Source: Salinibacterium sp. ZJ70
GTDB taxonomy: Bacteria > Actinomycetota > Actinomycetes > Actinomycetales > Microbacteriaceae
Reading direction: 5' to 3'
DNA: 64,000 nt
Assembly: GCF_011751865.2 (NCBI RefSeq)
Contig: NZ_CP061770.1
Coordinates: 1 to 64,000 of the forward strand
In this document: one piece after another, positions 13,091-21,040 of the stretch
How positions within the stretch are numbered: the stretch's first letter is position 1
Layout: every line of letters begins with the position of its first letter
Made by a program: the position numbers and the translations under genes
Notes under the pieces: generated by a model
What the model saw: the letters and a program-made list of their open reading frames with translations, nothing else
The model's database searches: none
What the model was told of the DNA's origin: nothing

Positions 13091-13120
13091 CCTGGACAGT
13101 GTCCAGGGGACGAATACCGT
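13091..13120 (+). promoter_or_regulatory. Palindromic operator and -10 before the 13127 membrane-protein gene
   Basis: A perfect inverted repeat of 8-bp arms around one base (CCTGGACA-G-TGTCCAGG, 13091-13107) overlaps the expected -35 position. The -10 candidate TACCGT (13115-13120) ends 6 nt before the GTG start. The geometry fits a repressor site; the adjacent TetR protein is the obvious candidate, by inference. Confidence 0.6.
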
Positions 13121-13126
13121 GTTGAC

Positions 13127-13810
13127 GTGACCGAAACCACCGCACTCACTGAGACCGACGACGCCCCCGAGAGCCACCGCAGCTACCTGATCGAGCTGCT
13201 CATCGTGATTCTCCTCGGCATCGTCTCCATCGCGACCGCGTACGCCACGTTCCAGTCGTCCCTCTACGACGGCAACCAGGCGTCGAGCTACAGCGTGGGA
13301 GGCAAGGCGCAGACGGAGGCCGAGTCGCTCTACCTCGAGGCGAACCAGCAGTACATGCAGGACACGCAGACCCTCGCGCGCCTCACCGAGCTGCGCATCC
13401 AGGCGGACGCTGGCGATGCCGTGGCCGCCGAGTCGCTCGAGACCCTGTACTTCATGAACGTCTCCGAGGAGTTCGGCGTCGCCATCGAACGAGCGGATGC
13501 CGCCAACGCCGCCGACCCCGAGTACTACACGAGCCCGCTCGACGACGAGGACTACCAGCACAGCCTGTTCAGCGGGTGGGCTGAGAAGAACGACGAGGCC
13601 GCGGCGTCCCTCGCGGCCGGCGACGAGGCCAACGGCCACGGCGACCGTCAGACCCTCGCCGCGACGCTCATGGCGATCACGCTGTTCCTCCTCGGTGTCG
13701 CCGCGGTCGTGCGCCGCGAGCGCACCAAGCTGCTGCTCATCGGCATCGGAACCGTCGTCTTCGTCGGATCCATCGTCATCTCGGCGACAGTGCCGTTCGT
13801 CTGGCTGTAA
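13127..13810 (+). CDS. Membrane protein of unknown function (DUF4337-like topology)
   Basis: The 227-residue product has an acidic Thr/Glu-rich N-terminus and a first membrane segment (YLIELLIVILLGIVSIATAYA, about residues 18-40). A long, probably external helical region with AYATFQSSLYDG and many acidic residues follows. Two C-terminal membrane segments are separated by a VVRRERTK loop. The overall pattern resembles DUF4337-type proteins. The GTG at 13127 is chosen because of the -10 TACCGT 6 nt upstream; an upstream ATG at 13088 would place the operator inside the gene. It is likely controlled by the operator at 13091. Confidence 0.75.
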   Translation: MTETTALTETDDAPESHRSYLIELLIVILLGIVSIATAYATFQSSLYDGNQASSYSVGGKAQTEAESLYLEANQQYMQDTQTLARLTELRIQADAGDAVAAESLETLYFMNVSEEFGVAIERADAANAADPEYYTSPLDDEDYQHSLFSGWAEKNDEAAASLAAGDEANGHGDRQTLAATLMAITLFLLGVAAVVRRERTKLLLIGIGTVVFVGSIVISATVPFVWL

Positions 13811-13823
13811 TCCGCGCACACAC

Positions 13824-13860
13824 GATGGCGCCCGCCCCCGCGAAGGGGACGGGCGCCATC
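13824..13860. terminator. Bidirectional hairpin between convergent genes
   Basis: GATGGCGCCCG (13824-13834) is perfectly complementary to 13850-13860, with an inner CCCC/GGGG extension. It lies in the 75-bp gap between two convergent genes. Confidence 0.8.
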
Positions 13861-13885
13861 GTCGTTCGGTGACCGTGTTCGGGGG

Positions 13886-14755
13886 TTACCAGTCGCCTCC
13901 GCCGGACGAGCCGCTGTCGAAGCCGCCTCCACCGAAGTCGGAACCGCCGCCGCTGTCCCAGTCGCTGCCGCCGCCGGAATCCCAATTCCAGCTCGAGTCG
14001 TCACCGCCCGAGAAGTCGGATCCGCCGCCTCCACCCGAGCCTCCGAGGCCCGCGAAGAGCGCCCAGAGCAGCAGACCCCCGACGATGAGGAAGAAGATCC
14101 ACCCGCCCCAGCTCGTGCCGCCTGATCCGCGCGCCGTCGCACCACCGGACGTGTTCGCCATCGCGCGGGGGGTGTAGTCGGAGACGCGACCGGAGTGATT
14201 GGCGAGGTAGGTCTCGACGAGCGCGTCGGCTCCATCGCTCAGGCCCTTCACCAGATCGCCCGCCTTGAAGGTGGGGATGAAGACACCCTGCACGATCCGT
14301 GTGATGGTCTCGCCGTTGAGGTGCGGCGCGATGCCATTGCCGGCGACCACCTGCACTCGGCGCGGCTGGCGAACCATCAGGATGTAGAGCCCGTTGTCTT
14401 TGTCCGCGTCGCCGACACCCAGCTCATGGGCGCGCGTGCGCGCGTACAGCTCCGCGTTCTGGGTGATCGTGTTGACCGTCTCGACGACCACCACGACATC
14501 GTGTTCGTCGCGGATGCGGCGCAGGTGCGCCGAGAGGGTGCGCTCCTGATCGAACGTGAACAGGTCACCCGTGTCGATGACGTTCTCGTTCGCCTCCTGC
14601 GCCTTGGGGGTGTCCACGACGATCATCGCCGGATCGTCGGCACGGAAGGTCGAGCGGCAGTAGAGGCAGTGCCAGACCCCATTGGTGTCCTGGCGGAGCT
14701 CGGTCGAGCCGCAGTTCACACAGTTCTGCTCGGACAGCGGGATGGAATCGTTCAT
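13886..14755 (-). CDS. TPM-domain protein with N-terminal zinc ribbon and Gly/Ser/Asp-rich tail
   Basis: A 289-residue protein. Residues 8-32 form a putative zinc ribbon (CVNCG...HCLYCRS). The TPM (DUF477) domain follows, with NVIDTGDLFTFDQERTLSAHLRRIRDEHDVVVVVETVN and NGLYILMVRQPRRVQVVAGNGI. One membrane segment lies near residues 215-240 (GGWIFFLIVGGLLLWALFAGLG), and the C-terminus is a low-complexity G/S/D/W tail. TPM proteins are usually exported with an N-terminal signal; here there is none, which would leave the domain in the cytosol. ATG 14755 gives MNDSIPLSEQNC; the longer frame adds 19 low-quality residues. Role unknown. Confidence 0.8.
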   Translation of the reverse strand: MNDSIPLSEQNCVNCGSTELRQDTNGVWHCLYCRSTFRADDPAMIVVDTPKAQEANENVIDTGDLFTFDQERTLSAHLRRIRDEHDVVVVVETVNTITQNAELYARTRAHELGVGDADKDNGLYILMVRQPRRVQVVAGNGIAPHLNGETITRIVQGVFIPTFKAGDLVKGLSDGADALVETYLANHSGRVSDYTPRAMANTSGGATARGSGGTSWGGWIFFLIVGGLLLWALFAGLGGSGGGGGSDFSGGDDSSWNWDSGGGSDWDSGGGSDFGGGGFDSGSSGGGDW

Positions 14756-14900
14756 GCGGGACGGCCAGGGCGTTGAGTCACGGCGACCTCCGGGTTCGGG
14801 TGGCGAGCCCATCCTGCCACGACGGCTACGCAGCCTGGATACGCCGACGGCGCCTCACGCTGAGCGAATCAGCGGGGCGCCGTCGGGAGAAGATGCGAGC

Positions 14901-15476
14901 TCAGAACTCGTCTTCGTCATCTCCGGCGTCGATCGCGCCGACGTCCGAGAGGTCTTCGATCCACAGGTCTTCGTCAGCGCGGAGCGTCTGCCAGGCGGCG
15001 TATGCGACACCCACGACGGCCACGACGCCGAGTCCGATCGCGATGTAGGTGGCGGGGCCGGGACCGCGACGGCTGGGCGCCGGAACGATCGCGGGTGCGA
15101 CCCGGTTGCCCGCGCGGGCGGCCGAGCGCACGACCTCGCGCACGCGCGGGTTGCGCGCGGCCTCGAGAACGGCGATGGCGGATCCGATGGCACCGGAGAG
15201 TGCGGGGAGCACGTCGCCGACGACCTTGTCCTTCACCGCGCCGCCTGCGGAGCGCACTCCCGCGACGCCGCCCGCGACGACCGGCTGGACGCGGTCCTCG
15301 TAGACATGCTGGACACGGGGGACGACCTCTTCGCGTGCCAGTGCGTTGGCCTGGCGCGTGGCCTCCCGCAGAACGAAGTTCGCCTGCTCGATCGCCTCAC
15401 GCTGCTGGGTCCAGAGGTCGTCAGCGGAGCGCTTGAGCTTCTTCAGTTCCTTCTGACGCTTGCGGGACAGGGCCAT
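14901..15476 (-). CDS. Hypothetical membrane protein with basic/helical N-terminus
   Basis: The 191-residue product starts with a highly basic segment (MALSRKRQKELKKLKRSADDL). An amphipathic helical region of about 110 residues rich in Ala/Val follows, then one membrane segment (YIAIGLGVVAVVGVAYAAW, about residues 145-165) and an acidic tail ending DAGDDEDEF. The ATG at 15476 follows a GGAGG site, which decides the start. It is divergent from the cyclophilin gene with 67 bp between starts. The layout resembles small DNA- or envelope-associated proteins of Actinobacteria, but no family is recognised. Confidence 0.7.
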   Translation of the reverse strand: MALSRKRQKELKKLKRSADDLWTQQREAIEQANFVLREATRQANALAREEVVPRVQHVYEDRVQPVVAGGVAGVRSAGGAVKDKVVGDVLPALSGAIGSAIAVLEAARNPRVREVVRSAARAGNRVAPAIVPAPSRRGPGPATYIAIGLGVVAVVGVAYAAWQTLRADEDLWIEDLSDVGAIDAGDDEDEF

Positions 15477-15543
15477 GGAGTCCTCCGTTTGCGGTTGAGC
15501 GTCTCCCCATCCTGCCACGGGCCCCTTGTGAAACAATGGGGAA

Positions 15544-16083
15544 ATGGCTCTTCCCACCGCTGTTGCGACCATTCACACGTCCATGGGTGACATCAAGGTC
15601 AACCTGTTCGGCAATCACGCCCCCGTCACCGTCGACAACTTCGTCGGCCTGGCGACCGGCACCAAGGAGTGGAAGCACCCCGGAACGGGCGAGGTCTCGA
15701 CCAAGCCCCTGTACGACGGCGTGATCTTCCACCGCATCATCAAGGACTTCATGCTGCAGGGCGGCGACCCGCTCGGTCAGGGCATCGGCGGCCCCGGCTA
15801 CCAGTTCGACGACGAGATCCACCCGGAACTCGCCTTCAGCACCCCCTACCTCCTCGCCATGGCGAACGCCGGCAAGCAGATGGGCCGCGGCACCAACGGA
15901 TCGCAGTTCTTCATCACGACGGTGGCGACCCCGTGGCTCAACGGCAAGCACACCATCTTCGGTGAGGTTGCCGATGACGAGTCCAAGCGCGTCGTCGACG
16001 CGATCGAGGCTGTGGCGACCGACGGTCGCGACAAGCCCCTCCAGGATGTCGTCATCACGAGCATCGACGTCGAGACCCTGTGA
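15544..16083 (+). CDS. Peptidyl-prolyl cis-trans isomerase, cyclophilin type
   Basis: The 179-residue cyclophilin accelerates proline isomerisation during protein folding. Conserved motifs are visible: [15 protein letters not shown] (catalytic Arg and Phe), [10 protein letters not shown] and [13 protein letters not shown] (active-site Trp/Leu region and His). There is no signal peptide, so it acts in the cytoplasm (PpiA/PpiB-like). Its stop overlaps the next start (GTGA), suggesting coupling with the rhomboid-fold gene, a linkage common in Micrococcales. Confidence 0.96.
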   Translation: MALPTAVATIHTSMGDIKVNLFGNHAPVTVDNFVGLATGTKEWKHPGTGEVSTKPLYDGVIFHRIIKDFMLQGGDPLGQGIGGPGYQFDDEIHPELAFSTPYLLAMANAGKQMGRGTNGSQFFITTVATPWLNGKHTIFGEVADDESKRVVDAIEAVATDGRDKPLQDVVITSIDVETL

Positions 16084-17051
16084 GCACACCCCGCTTCGGC
16101 GAGATGCATGACGCCGATCCCTCGGTCTGCTATCGCCACCCGGACCGTCAGAGCTGGACCCTGTGCCAGCGCTGCGGACGCACCATCTGCCCTGAGTGCC
16201 AGATTCTGGCACCCGTGGGCGTGCAGTGCCCGGAATGCGTCGCCGAAGCGGGCGGCTCTGTGGCGTGGACGCCCACCCACACCAAGCCGGTGAAGCGGAA
16301 GGCGGCCGCCCGCCGCCAGTCGTCGCGCCAGCGTCCGCAGTCGGGCTTCGCCGCGAAGCTGTCGCAGATGATCCGCCCGGATGGTGCGGCCCCGTCGCTC
16401 AGCTGGGTGTTCGCGGGTGCCGTTGTCGCCCTCTGGGTCCTGGGGCTCCTTACGCAGAACCGAGTCCACTTGCTCCTCGCGGCCAGCCCCTCGGTGTCGC
16501 TGCTGGACCCCTCTGTGTCTTTGCAGGACTCCTCGGTGTCGCTCCAGGTGTGGCGCTACGCGACAGCCCCGTTCGCGACGATGGCGTCATTCAACTTCGT
16601 GAGCATCCTCTCCCTCGCGATCAGCCTCTTCTTCTGGCTGTATTTCGCTCCTTCTGTGGAGAAGTCGCTCGGGCGCAGCAGGTTCGTCCTGATCTTCATC
16701 GCGTCGGCGGTGTTCGGGTCGGCGGCGATGGTGATCTTCGGTGCGACGGCGTTCGGCCTCGGTGCTCCGCTGTTCGGTCTCTTCGGCGCGTACGCCGTCT
16801 CGGTGTGGTCGTATCCGCCAGCGCGCAACCAGATCCTCATCGTGCTCGCGCTGAATGTGGCGATCAACCTCGCGATCGGCGGCGGCTACTCGCTCCCGTA
16901 CATCCTGGGCGGTGCGGCTGCGGGCGCCGGCTCGGCGTATCTGCTGTCGTACTACGCGGAGCGTCCGAGGTCGAAGCCGTCGACGCCGTTCCTCATCATC
17001 GGTGCGGTGCTCGCGGGGATGATCATCCTCGCGATCGCGACGAACCTCTGA
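16080..17051 (+). CDS. Rhomboid-fold membrane protein with N-terminal zinc-binding domain; catalytic residues absent
   Basis: A 323-residue protein. Residues 17-53 hold a Cys/His-rich zinc box (C17, H20, C29, C32, C37, C40, C50, C53). A basic linker follows, then six or seven membrane segments matching the rhomboid family (WRYATAPF start; [13 protein letters not shown] core). Active rhomboids have GxSG before the IFGL segment and a His in the last core helix. Here the matching tracts are GLGAPLFGL (Ser position about 228 is Gly) and [11 protein letters not shown] (His replaced near 274-275), and the loop HxxxN is also missing. It is therefore predicted not to be a protease. Residues 137-157 are three tandem 7-residue repeats. 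The start overlaps the cyclophilin stop. Confidence 0.85.
   Translation: MSTPRFGEMHDADPSVCYRHPDRQSWTLCQRCGRTICPECQILAPVGVQCPECVAEAGGSVAWTPTHTKPVKRKAAARRQSSRQRPQSGFAAKLSQMIRPDGAAPSLSWVFAGAVVALWVLGLLTQNRVHLLLAASPSVSLLDPSVSLQDSSVSLQVWRYATAPFATMASFNFVSILSLAISLFFWLYFAPSVEKSLGRSRFVLIFIASAVFGSAAMVIFGATAFGLGAPLFGLFGAYAVSVWSYPPARNQILIVLALNVAINLAIGGGYSLPYILGGAAAGAGSAYLLSYYAERPRSKPSTPFLIIGAVLAGMIILAIATNL
16488..16550 (+). repeat. Three tandem 21-bp repeats inside the rhomboid-fold gene
   Basis: Units at 16488-16508, 16509-16529 and 16530-16550 encode [14 protein letters not shown] and SSVSLQV. They sit in the first extracytoplasmic loop after the first membrane helix. The units differ at synonymous positions, so the repeat is not brand new. 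Confidence 0.85.
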
Positions 17052-17066
17052 TTCCACATTTCCACA

Positions 17067-17105
17067 GCGAAGGCCCCCTCGTCCTACGGGAGAGGGGGCC
17101 TTCGC
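17067..17105. terminator. Bidirectional hairpin between the rhomboid-fold gene and crgA
   Basis: GCGAAGGCCCCCTC (17067-17080) pairs perfectly over 14 bp with 17092-17105. It lies 15 bp after the rhomboid stop, between convergent genes. Confidence 0.85.
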
Positions 17106-17136
17106 TATCTGCAGTTGTGAACACCTTTGAACAACG

Positions 17137-17167
17137 TTGTCCACAGGTTCATCCACAGTGTGGACAG
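17137..17167. promoter_or_regulatory. Cluster of three DnaA-box-like sites outside the origin
   Basis: TTGTCCACA (17137-17145, perfect), TCATCCACA (17149-17157, one mismatch) and reverse-oriented TGTGGACAG (17159-17167, one mismatch) lie in 31 bp between the convergent rhomboid and crgA genes. TTTCCACAG at about 17059-17067 is a weaker fourth site. No promoter is needed here, so a DnaA-binding or titration role is possible. Confidence 0.5.
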
Positions 17168-17198
17168 AATCACACGGGTGTAATTCCTGTGATCCCGG

Positions 17199-17441
17199 TC
17201 AGCGCCAGCGGGTCGTCATGAGGAAGCCGATGAACATGATGCCGAAGCCGATGAGGATGTTGCCGGCCTTCAGCTCCGGGATCGGCAGCGAGTTCTGGCT
17301 GATGTAGAACACCAGGATCCACGCGAGGCCGAGAAGCATGAAGCCGAACATCACCGGCTTGAACCACACCGGGTTCGGGGTGTTCTCGTTCTTCGGAGTC
17401 TCGTCGTCAGACGGCTTGATTCGGGTATTGGGGCGAGCCAT
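17199..17441 (-). CDS. crgA: Cell division protein CrgA
   Basis: CrgA is a small membrane protein that interacts with FtsZ, FtsI and FtsQ at the actinobacterial septum. The 80-residue product has a polar N-terminus, a first membrane segment (PVMFGFMLLGLAWILVFYIS) and a second (AGNILIGFGIMFIGFLMTTRW) separated by a short loop, the standard CrgA layout. The ATG at 17441 is preceded by a -10-like TATGAT ending 7 nt upstream, consistent with a leaderless message. It lies next to the sortase and the kinase cluster, as in related genomes. Confidence 0.93.
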   Translation of the reverse strand: MARPNTRIKPSDDETPKNENTPNPVWFKPVMFGFMLLGLAWILVFYISQNSLPIPELKAGNILIGFGIMFIGFLMTTRWR

Positions 17442-17448
17442 GCCGAAG

Positions 17449-17454
17449 ATCATA
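17449..17454 (-). promoter_or_regulatory. -10 element of crgA (leaderless type)
   Basis: TATGAT on the minus strand ends 7 nt before the crgA ATG; no ribosome-binding site lies between. Confidence 0.6.
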
Positions 17455-17498
17455 CCGCGCATGCCCTGAAGCACCCTCGGGTGCAGGTGGGGGAACCG

Positions 17499-17504
17499 TA
17501 GACT
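17499..17504 (+). promoter_or_regulatory. -10 element of the sortase gene (leaderless type)
   Basis: TAGACT ends 7 nt before ATG 17512 and only 1 nt before GTG 17506, which supports ATG 17512 as the start. Confidence 0.6.
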
Positions 17505-17511
17505 CGTGACT

Positions 17512-18396
17512 ATGAGTGCCCTCCCGGACAGCCTGCAGGACGACGCTCCGTCGATCCCTGCGGAGAGTGACGGAGCTGGACCCGCCGGTCGTCGCCAGCG
17601 TCGGGAACAGGTGCGCCGCCGCACGGCGCGCCGCCGCGCGAGCGTCGTCGGCGTGCTCGGGGAGCTCCTCCTCACGGGCGGTGTCGTCGTGCTGCTGTTC
17701 CTCGGGTGGCAGCTGTGGCTCAGCGAGCTCATCATCGGCAACGAGATGCGCCAGGAGTCCGCGCAGCAGACGCAGGAATGGAACGAGCAGGCTGCGGCCG
17801 ACCGGACACCCGTTGAGCCGGCGCCCACGGAGGAGCCCGCCCCCGACGAGCCGCTCCCCGAGATCGCGCTCAACCCGCCCGTTCCGGCCGTCGCCGCGGA
17901 TGCTGCCAAGTTCGGCATGCTCATCGTTCCGCGCTGGGGTGCCGACTACTACCGCACGATCGCCGAAGGCGTCGACGCGGCCGCCGTCCTCGACCGGGGT
18001 CGGCTCGGGCGCTACCCGACGACGCAGATGCCCGGAGAGGTGGGCAACTTCGCCCTCGCCGCGCACCGGATGGGCAAGGGCGGATCGCTGCACTACGTCG
18101 ATGAGCTGCGTCTGGGCGATCACATCTACGTCGAGACCGCAGAGGGCTGGTACCAGTACTCCTTCCGCAACCTCGAATACGTGCGGCCCACCGGAATCGG
18201 GGTGCTCAACCCCGTCCCGCAGATGACGGTCGCGGCGCAGGGCGAGCGGTTCATCACGCTCACGAGCTGCAACCCCGAGCACACCACCTCGGAGCGCATC
18301 ATCGCGTACGGCCTCTTCGACCGCTTCTACCCCCGTGATCCGTCGGCGGTGGGCAACGGCGCCCCCGCCGAGATCGCCGCCACCGTCAACAAGTGA
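17512..18396 (+). CDS. Class E sortase
   Basis: Class E sortases anchor secreted proteins with LAxTG-type C-terminal signals to peptidoglycan in high-GC Gram-positives. The 294-residue product has a basic cytoplasmic N-terminus, a signal-anchor helix (ELLLTGGVVVLLFLGWQLWL, about residues 47-70), a Glu/Pro-rich spacer, then the sortase fold. The catalytic triad is visible: His in NFALAAHRMG, Cys in FITLTSCNPEH and Arg in TTSERIIAYG. ATG 17512 is chosen over GTG 17506 because of the -10 at 17499. It begins a run with a 52-residue membrane protein and a PabA/TrpG-like gene. An LALTG protein occurs at 59.2 kb. Confidence 0.93.
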   Translation: MSALPDSLQDDAPSIPAESDGAGPAGRRQRREQVRRRTARRRASVVGVLGELLLTGGVVVLLFLGWQLWLSELIIGNEMRQESAQQTQEWNEQAAADRTPVEPAPTEEPAPDEPLPEIALNPPVPAVAADAAKFGMLIVPRWGADYYRTIAEGVDAAAVLDRGRLGRYPTTQMPGEVGNFALAAHRMGKGGSLHYVDELRLGDHIYVETAEGWYQYSFRNLEYVRPTGIGVLNPVPQMTVAAQGERFITLTSCNPEHTTSERIIAYGLFDRFYPRDPSAVGNGAPAEIAATVNK

Positions 18397-18406
18397 GGAC
18401 CCGCTG

Positions 18407-18565
18407 ATGTACGCAGCCCTGTGGAGGGTTCTGCCCGGCCCGTGGTGGGTGCGGGTGATGCTTCTCATCGTGCTTGCGGCAGCAGTGCTCGCCGCTCTCG
18501 TATTCTGGGTATTCCCCTGGGTGGATCAGCTGCTCAGCTCGCAGGAAGTGACAGTGATCGAATGA
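18407..18565 (+). CDS. Small membrane protein (52 residues) after the sortase
   Basis: The product has one strong membrane segment (VMLLIVLAAAVLAALVFWVFPW) between a short N-terminus with LPGPWW and a short acidic tail. It lies 10 bp after the sortase stop and its own stop overlaps the next start (ATGA), so the three genes are probably co-transcribed. Comparable tiny proteins occur between class E sortase and the amidotransferase gene in other Micrococcales; function unknown. Confidence 0.75.
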   Translation: MYAALWRVLPGPWWVRVMLLIVLAAAVLAALVFWVFPWVDQLLSSQEVTVIE

Positions 18566-19200
18566 CGCGCGTTCTCGTCGTCGACAACTACGACAGCTTC
18601 GTCTACACGCTCGACGGCTATCTGCTGCAGCTGGGCGCTGAGACGGAGGTCGTGCGCAACGACTCCTTCACCGCCTCCGACGCGGCCTCCCGGATCGCCG
18701 ACTACGACGCGGTGCTGCTGTCACCCGGCCCCGGCACCCCGGCCGACGCCGGCGTCTCGATCCCCGTCGTGCACGCCGCGCTCGAGACCGGATCCCCGCT
18801 GCTCGGGGTGTGCCTCGGACACCAGGCGATCGCCGAGGCGCTGGGCGCCACCGTGACGCACGCCGACGAGCTCATGCACGGCAAGACCTCGCTCATCACC
18901 CACGACCACTCGGAGTTCTACGCGAACGTGCCGCAGCCGTTCCGTGCCACGCGCTACCACTCGCTCGCCGTCGTCGACAGCACGGTTCCCGCCGAGCTCG
19001 AGGTCACCTCGCGTACTGACGGCGGCATCATCATGGGGCTCCGTCACCGCGATGCGCCCATGTTCGGTGTGCAGTTCCACCCCGAATCGGTGCTCACCGA
19101 AGGCGGCTACCAGATGCTCGGCAACTGGCTTGAGGCGGCCGGACTCGCGGGGGCTGCGGAGCGCGCCCGCGGACTCAGCCCGCTCGTGAAGCTCGCCTGA
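18562..19200 (+). CDS. Class I glutamine amidotransferase (PabA/TrpG-like)
   Basis: The 212-residue product is the glutaminase component of anthranilate or 4-amino-4-deoxychorismate synthase. It releases ammonia from glutamine for a partner TrpE/PabB enzyme. Motifs: VVDNYDSFVYTL, LSPGPGTPADAG, the nucleophile elbow GVCLGHQAIAEALG, HGKTS, and the His/Glu of VQFHPESVLTEGG. No TrpE or PabB lies nearby, so which pathway it serves cannot be decided. The ATG overlaps the previous stop. Confidence 0.9.
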   Translation: MTRVLVVDNYDSFVYTLDGYLLQLGAETEVVRNDSFTASDAASRIADYDAVLLSPGPGTPADAGVSIPVVHAALETGSPLLGVCLGHQAIAEALGATVTHADELMHGKTSLITHDHSEFYANVPQPFRATRYHSLAVVDSTVPAELEVTSRTDGGIIMGLRHRDAPMFGVQFHPESVLTEGGYQMLGNWLEAAGLAGAAERARGLSPLVKLA

Positions 19201-19279
19201 TCACGCCGTGCCGAGGCGCTCTGCGCCGTGATCCGCAACGATCCCACCGGGCCCGGCTCAGCGAGCTGGCGCGGGACGA

Positions 19280-21001
19280 TCAGCCGTTGCAGTAGCCGAG
19301 CGTGACCGTCGAGCGCTGAGGCATCTCGCCGGCGGCCGACTGGGTGGTCACGGCGTTGCCCGAGCAGTCGCGGTTGGGCGACAGCTTGACCGTGATCTGC
19401 AGCGACTGCAGCGTCGACTGCGCGGTCTCGATCGGCTGGCCCTTCAGGTCAGGCACGTTCACGAGACCGTTCGAGACCACGAGGTTGACGGTCGCCCCCG
19501 CACGCACCGACGTCTGCGAGGTCAGCACCGACTGGGCGTCGTCGATCGTGATGCCCATGACCTGACCGCCCGCAACGGTCGGCGAGTAGTCCGGTGTGAT
19601 GGTTCCCGGCACGAGACCCAGCTCCTGGATCTTCGCGAGCGCATCCGCTTCGCTCATGTAGACGAGCGACGGCAGGGTGACCTGCGGCGCACCGAGCGAG
19701 ACGTAGACCTCGATGGCTTCCCGAGGGCTCACCTTGGTGCCCGGCTCGATGCTGAGAGACACGATCAGTCCCTCAGGCACGTCCGGGTTGGGACGCTCGA
19801 CAGCGACGGGGCGCAGCCCTGCTTCGGTGAGCTGGGCGATGCCGTCGGCGGCGCGCTGCCCCGTGACATCCGGAACCGTCACGGAGGCGCCGGTCGAGAC
19901 GAGCGTCGTGGGGGTGAGGTTGAACACCCACACCATCGCCGCGATGATGATCGCCGCCATGATCGTGACGCCCGCCCAGATCCAGGCGACCGGGGGTCGG
20001 CTCTGGGTGCGAACGGGGCGGTTCTCGTCATTCACGAGGCGGCGGAGGGTCGCCTCGGATGAGGCGGTCGACGTGGGGTTGACGCCGAACAGCGTCGCGT
20101 TGAAATCGTCGGTCGCGGGAGCGTGGTCGGGGATCTTGCCGCCGGCGGCGATCTCGAGATCGCTCTTGAACTCGGCAGCGCTCTGGAACCGCTCGAAGCG
20201 GTCCTTCGCGAGAGCATGCATGACCACGGCGCTCAACGCGGGCGAGACCGACGGCTTGATGCTGTTGGGGGCCGGAGGCATCTCGCTGACGTGCTGGTAC
20301 GCGACGGCCACCGCGCTGTCTCCGCGGAACGGAGTGCGCCCGGTGAGCATCTCGTAGAGGACGACACCCGTCGAGTACAGATCGGTGCGGGCATCGACGA
20401 CCTCACCGCGTGCCTGCTCCGGCGAGAAGTAGTTGGCGGTGCCGAGCACGGCGCTCGTCTGTGCGACGTTCGCCGACGACTCCGACACGGCGCGGGCGAT
20501 GCCGAAGTCCATGACCTTGATCTGGCCGTTGCGCAGCACCATGATGTTCGATGGCTTGATGTCGCGGTGCACGACACCTGCACGGTGCGAGTACTCGAGC
20601 GCGGTGAGGATGCCCGCGGTGATGCGGGTCGCCTCCTCGGCGTCCATCGGCCCTTCGGCGATGCGAGTCGAGAGAAGGGTGCCGTCGATGCGCTCCATCA
20701 CGATGAACGGCAGCTGCATCTCGTGGCCGTCGGGACCCGTGACGGTCTCCTCGCCGGCGTCGAAGACACGAACGATCGTGGGGTGCGCCATGCGCGCCGC
20801 GGCCTGGGCCTCCTGGCGGAAGCGGGTGCGGAATGACGGATCGGTGGCGAGCGAGGGGCGCAGCAGCTTGATGGCCACCTTGCGGCTCAGTCGGGTGTCG
20901 AAACCCTCATGCACTTCGGCCATGCCGCCACGACCGAGGAGTTCGCCGATCTGGTAGCGACCGGCGAGCGTACGCACGCTTGATGTCGCCTGATCATTCA
21001 C
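19280..21001 (-). CDS. pknB: Serine/threonine protein kinase PknB with PASTA domains
   Basis: A 573-residue transmembrane kinase. The cytoplasmic N-terminus is a Hanks-type kinase with GRGGMAEVHEG (P-loop), VAIKLL (Lys), VVHRDIKPSN (catalytic Asp), MDFGIAR (DFG) and GTANYFSPEQARG. A membrane segment lies near residues 345-367, then three extracellular PASTA repeats follow that sense peptidoglycan fragments or lipid II. The start is GTG at 21001. It is the last gene of the fhaA-to-pknB cluster on the minus strand and probably phosphorylates FhaA/FhaB and division proteins, countered by PstP. The last PASTA domain ends with a possible disulphide pair (NRDCSG, LGYCNG). Confidence 0.96.
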   Translation of the reverse strand: MNDQATSSVRTLAGRYQIGELLGRGGMAEVHEGFDTRLSRKVAIKLLRPSLATDPSFRTRFRQEAQAAARMAHPTIVRVFDAGEETVTGPDGHEMQLPFIVMERIDGTLLSTRIAEGPMDAEEATRITAGILTALEYSHRAGVVHRDIKPSNIMVLRNGQIKVMDFGIARAVSESSANVAQTSAVLGTANYFSPEQARGEVVDARTDLYSTGVVLYEMLTGRTPFRGDSAVAVAYQHVSEMPPAPNSIKPSVSPALSAVVMHALAKDRFERFQSAAEFKSDLEIAAGGKIPDHAPATDDFNATLFGVNPTSTASSEATLRRLVNDENRPVRTQSRPPVAWIWAGVTIMAAIIIAAMVWVFNLTPTTLVSTGASVTVPDVTGQRAADGIAQLTEAGLRPVAVERPNPDVPEGLIVSLSIEPGTKVSPREAIEVYVSLGAPQVTLPSLVYMSEADALAKIQELGLVPGTITPDYSPTVAGGQVMGITIDDAQSVLTSQTSVRAGATVNLVVSNGLVNVPDLKGQPIETAQSTLQSLQITVKLSPNRDCSGNAVTTQSAAGEMPQRSTVTLGYCNG

Positions 21002-21040
21002 GCGTGAAGTCTACCTGTGGGACCATGCCGACGAGTCAGC

